This document shows positions 7,613 to 9,048 of a stretch of DNA of 9,048 nt, in pieces. Source of the stretch: Bacteroidales bacterium (GTDB lineage: Bacteria; Bacteroidota; Bacteroidia; Bacteroidales; SMBSF39); the NCBI GenBank assembly GCA_021107685.1, contig JAIOSH010000171.1, forward strand, positions 1 through 9,048, read 5' to 3'. Position 1 is the first letter of the stretch, and the number at the start of each line of letters is the position of its first letter. Both the position numbers and the translations under genes were made by a program. A model generated the notes under the pieces. It was not told the DNA's origin and searched no databases. It saw nothing but the letters and a program-made list of their open reading frames with translations.

Positions 7613-7737
7613 CCGAAGTAGCGGAGCGAATGAGGAATCTCCTTACTATTGTGTACTGTACTTTGCTGTTGGTAGTCGTGTTTTGACAGGGGGATTTCTT
7701 ACGCTAAAGCTTTGGCACCCATCGGTTCGAAATGACA
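7606..7737. repeat. 132-bp intergenic element with TGTCATTCCGA inverted ends
   Basis: The element opens with TGTCATTCCGA and closes with TCGAAATGACA, giving inverted ends that match at 10 of 11 positions. Inside, GAATGAGGAATCTCC near the left and GGGGGATTTCTTACGC near the right are also partly inverted, so the whole may fold into a long imperfect hairpin. From memory, elements with TGTCATTCCGAA ends and a GAGGAATCT core are common between genes in Bacteroidota and other bacteria. No transposase is encoded and it is too short to be autonomous. It could be a MITE-like or REP-like dispersed repeat; no target-site duplication was found. Confidence 0.7.
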
Positions 7738-7803
7738 ATTTTGAATAGTTTTCGTTCATGCACTGATTAATTCTGTAAAAAAGTAGAAAAGTAACCTTTA
7801 GAA

Positions 7804-7846
7804 GCAAAAAAAATAATTTGCAAAAAAAATAATTTGCAAAAAAAAT
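7804..7846. repeat. 16-bp tandem repeat, 2.7 copies
   Basis: The unit GCAAAAAAAATAATTT is present twice without change (7804-7819, 7820-7835) and then partly (7836-7846). The array ends seven bases from the HD gene stop codon, downstream of that gene. On the minus strand it reads as repeated runs of eight T, which may help to end HD-gene transcripts, although no GC-rich stem precedes it. Perfect copies suggest recent slippage. Confidence 0.85.
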
Positions 7847-7852
7847 TAAATT

Positions 7853-8413
7853 CTATTCATAAATATAATCAATACCGAACAAAGCAATAAATTCTTCAAA
7901 TATTGCTAATTTATCTTTACCATACTTTAAAAGATTTTTCTTTATTTTTTTTTCGGGCTTGGGAGTTTCCAGATATTTTGATGATTTTGAGTAAAATTTA
8001 TCAGCATAGCAAATAATTTTTTCTTCAATTGATAAAGGTATCATATCACGTTTTGGCAATGGTAAATTATTCTTTTCTATATCATTTAAAGTAATACCAA
8101 CGCCAACATGTCTTTCGCATACAAGGGCATATTTATCTAATCCTTCTTTTTCAAGTAGTTCTCTTCCTAAATATCCATGAGCAATATATGGAAACTTTCC
8201 AAAACATCCTATATCAGATGCGTTTGTAAGAAATATTCCAATATCGTGCAACATAGCAGCATTTTTTATAAATTCAATATCAGGATCAAGCCTGTAATTA
8301 TGTTTTGCAATTTTTACGGCATTTTCAGTTACTTTTATGCTATGAATATAAAAATATGAGTATGCCTGTGAATTTTCCGGATAATATTTTTTAATAATCT
8401 TTTCAGCAATCAT
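7853..8413 (-). CDS. HD-superfamily metal-dependent hydrolase, substrate unknown
   Basis: 186 residues, cytoplasmic (no signal peptide or membrane segment). It has the HD-domain ligand set: His24 (YIHSIKV), the paired His56-Asp57 (AAMLHDIGIF), His79 (IAHGYLG), His102 (ERHVGVG) and Asp138 (CYADKFYSK). The five-part His/HD/His/His/Asp pattern suggests a two-metal site acting on phosphate esters or nucleotides. The order, with PLPKRDMIPLSIEEKIICYADK near the end, resembles the predicted HD hydrolases of COG1418, whose substrate is not known to me. A lysine-rich C-terminal stretch (about 147-168) follows the domain. It is not closely linked to argS: about 390 bases of repeats lie between. It is divergent from the tRNA-Arg gene with 88 bases between starts. 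The ATG at 8413 is the only good start; no Shine-Dalgarno is visible. Confidence 0.88.
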   Translation of the reverse strand: MIAEKIIKKYYPENSQAYSYFYIHSIKVTENAVKIAKHNYRLDPDIEFIKNAAMLHDIGIFLTNASDIGCFGKFPYIAHGYLGRELLEKEGLDKYALVCERHVGVGITLNDIEKNNLPLPKRDMIPLSIEEKIICYADKFYSKSSKYLETPKPEKKIKKNLLKYGKDKLAIFEEFIALFGIDYIYE

Positions 8414-8482
8414 GATATTTATTGTAAATTTAATATTGATTAATTACTATTTATTTATTATGCAAAATACAAATTAATTTTA

Positions 8483-8490
8483 TAATTTTG
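8483..8490 (+). promoter_or_regulatory. Putative -7 promoter element of the tRNA-Arg gene
   Basis: TAATTTTG matches the Bacteroidota -7 consensus TAnnTTTG exactly and ends 11 bases before the first base of the tRNA, the right distance for a start just upstream of the mature 5' end. A clear -33 element is not visible. The same octamer precedes argS on the other strand. Confidence 0.55.
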
Positions 8491-8501
8491 CAGTCTAAAA
8501 T

Positions 8502-8575
8502 GGTCCCGTAGCATAACTGGATAGTGCACCTGATTACGGATCAGGAGGTTAGGGGTTCGAATCCCTTCGGGATCA
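8502..8575 (+). tRNA. tRNA-Arg (anticodon ACG)
   Basis: A complete 74-base cloverleaf can be drawn by hand. The acceptor stem pairs GGTCCCG with CGGGATC (one G-T pair). The D arm has a 4-bp stem (GCAT/GTGC) and contains TGG. The anticodon stem is CCTGA/TCAGG, with loop TTACGGA giving anticodon ACG at 8536-8538. The T arm is AGGGG/CCCTT around TTCGAAT, and the discriminator base is A. CCA is not encoded. ACG, edited to ICG by TadA in bacteria, reads CGU, CGC and CGA arginine codons. The gene is on the plus strand, opposite to all proteins here, and lies about 1 kb from argS, which makes the enzyme that charges it. Confidence 0.95.
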
Positions 8576-8872
8576 CACATGTTAATTCGTGTCCGTCTAT
8601 AAACTAAACATTTAGAATTTTTTTAAAAATAACAAATTAAAGCACCATCCCGACTACTCAGCAATTTTTTACGGGTAATTAAATTTAGTAAAAATATTGT
8701 AATAAATTAATAATCATTCTATTAAAAACGTAAATACTAATATAAAATATGACGCTTAGTCTTTTTCATATTTTCTTAGTGAACCTTTGAGTCTTGGTGT
8801 CTTCGTGGCAAAGAATATCCTGCCACAAAGCCACCAAGAATCACAAAAAATGAAATCTCCGCCATAATTAAT
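8576..8872. other. Intergenic region downstream of the tRNA, no gene seen
   Basis: About 300 bases between the tRNA-Arg gene and the 3' end of the oxidoreductase gene, so both neighbours end into it. Most is AT-rich with stops in all frames. The only clear structure is the inverted repeat at 8792-8839. A T-run near 8616-8623 could mark the tRNA transcript end, but no stem precedes it. Confidence 0.65.
8792..8839. repeat. Large inverted repeat, 19-bp arms
   Basis: The arms TCTTGGTGTCTTCGTGGCA and TGCCACAAAGCCACCAAGA pair at 17 of 19 positions across a 10-base loop, and pairing may extend a little through the outer TTTGAG/CACAAA bases. It is more G+C-rich than its surroundings. It lies 33 bases past the oxidoreductase stop, so it may act as a 3'-end stem for that transcript, but no U-run follows on either strand. 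From memory, this CTTTGTGGC/GCCACAAAG type is a dispersed intergenic repeat in Bacteroidota. Confidence 0.8.
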
Positions 8873-9048
8873 TTATTTAAAAGCCTTTTCCAGTAAACCA
8901 TCCCCATTTAATGCGAGACGTGAGAAATATTCAGGAACAGGATTTCCAACTAATTTATCAACATATAATTTGGCAAGATATTGGCCTAACATAAATCCTT
9001 GTCCTCTCAATCCAATAAAAAGACCTGATTCAGTGTCTATGATCATTC
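8873..9048 (-). CDS. FAD-dependent oxidoreductase of the DAO family, C-terminal fragment
   Basis: Only the last 57 complete codons are in the window; the gene runs off the right edge. It ends at TAA (8873-8875). The readable part contains GLFIGLRGQGFMLG, matching the C-terminal FAD-contacting segment of D-amino-acid/glycine/sarcosine oxidase-type enzymes (usually GxxGQGFMLGPG), followed by a helix (QYLAKLYVDKLVG) and a short tail (NPVPEYFSRLAL). These enzymes oxidise amine substrates with FAD; the substrate cannot be told from this piece. The usual PG after FMLG is replaced by QY here. A methionine near the edge is not the start. A wider member of the same fold cannot be excluded. Confidence 0.75.
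   Translation of the reverse strand, partial: MIIDTESGLFIGLRGQGFMLGQYLAKLYVDKLVGNPVPEYFSRLALNGDGLLEKAFK

Larger units (their letters stand above)
7460..7852. other. Repeat-filled intergenic region between the HD gene and argS
   Basis: No gene is seen in this gap on either strand. From right to left it holds 16-bp tandem repeats next to the HD gene stop (7804-7846), an unremarkable AT-rich spacer, an inverted-repeat element (7606-7737), three further TGTCATT copies (7555-7594), and the argS promoter element (7484-7491). The G+C is visibly higher inside the inverted-repeat element than in its surroundings, which suggests it belongs to a dispersed repeat family rather than to argS control. Confidence 0.7.

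Noticed and set aside
7606..7737. Insertion sequence
   Set aside because: Too short to encode a transposase, and no flanking target duplication was seen.
8414..8482. Promoter of the HD gene (TATTTTG on the minus strand)
   Set aside because: The spacing inside the element is one base short of TAnnTTTG and no -33 element is seen.
8605..8632. Intrinsic terminator after the tRNA
   Set aside because: There is a T-run and weak A/T complementarity but no stable stem.

Overview
The window reads as a piece of chromosome from an AT-rich member of the Bacteroidota. The lineage call rests on four things seen in the sequence: a C-terminal domain of the type IX secretion (T9SS) sorting family at the end of the 2390-4732 protein; signal peptides with Gln at the predicted +1 position in both secreted proteins; almost no Shine-Dalgarno sites; and two copies of the Bacteroidota-type -7 promoter element TAnnTTTG (as TAATTTTG) in front of argS and a tRNA gene. 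The species cannot be named from this.

Layout: every protein gene is on the minus strand, so transcription reads from high to low coordinates. At the right edge (8873-9048) is the last 57 codons of an FAD-dependent oxidoreductase of the DAO family. After a 297-bp gap with one large inverted repeat comes a plus-strand tRNA-Arg(ACG) gene (8502-8575), divergent from a gene for a small HD-superfamily hydrolase (7853-8413). A roughly 390-bp gap follows, filled with repeats and a likely promoter. Next is argS, arginyl-tRNA synthetase (5669-7459), which abuts a Sir2-family NAD-dependent protein deacylase gene (4921-5667) with a single base between stop and start. A 188-bp gap carrying a heptad repeat element leads to two large secreted proteins: an FG-GAP/VCBS repeat protein with a T9SS tail (2390-4732) and a papain-family (C1A) peptidase with a lectin-like domain and a dockerin-like C-terminus (292-2343). 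Positions 1-291 hold no gene that I can see.

Functionally there are two themes. The argS-sir2 pair looks like a translationally coupled operon, with a cognate tRNA-Arg gene about 1 kb away. The two large proteins look like exported or surface proteins, but they end in different C-terminal modules. No mobile element, CRISPR array, phage or defence system is visible. The best items for a second look are the altered active-site surroundings of the C1A peptidase (Arg for the oxyanion-hole Gln, Leu for the conserved Trp after the catalytic Asn), its two-EF-hand dockerin-like end, and the different repeat families that occupy most of the larger gaps. I see no clear evidence of a wholly new biological system.
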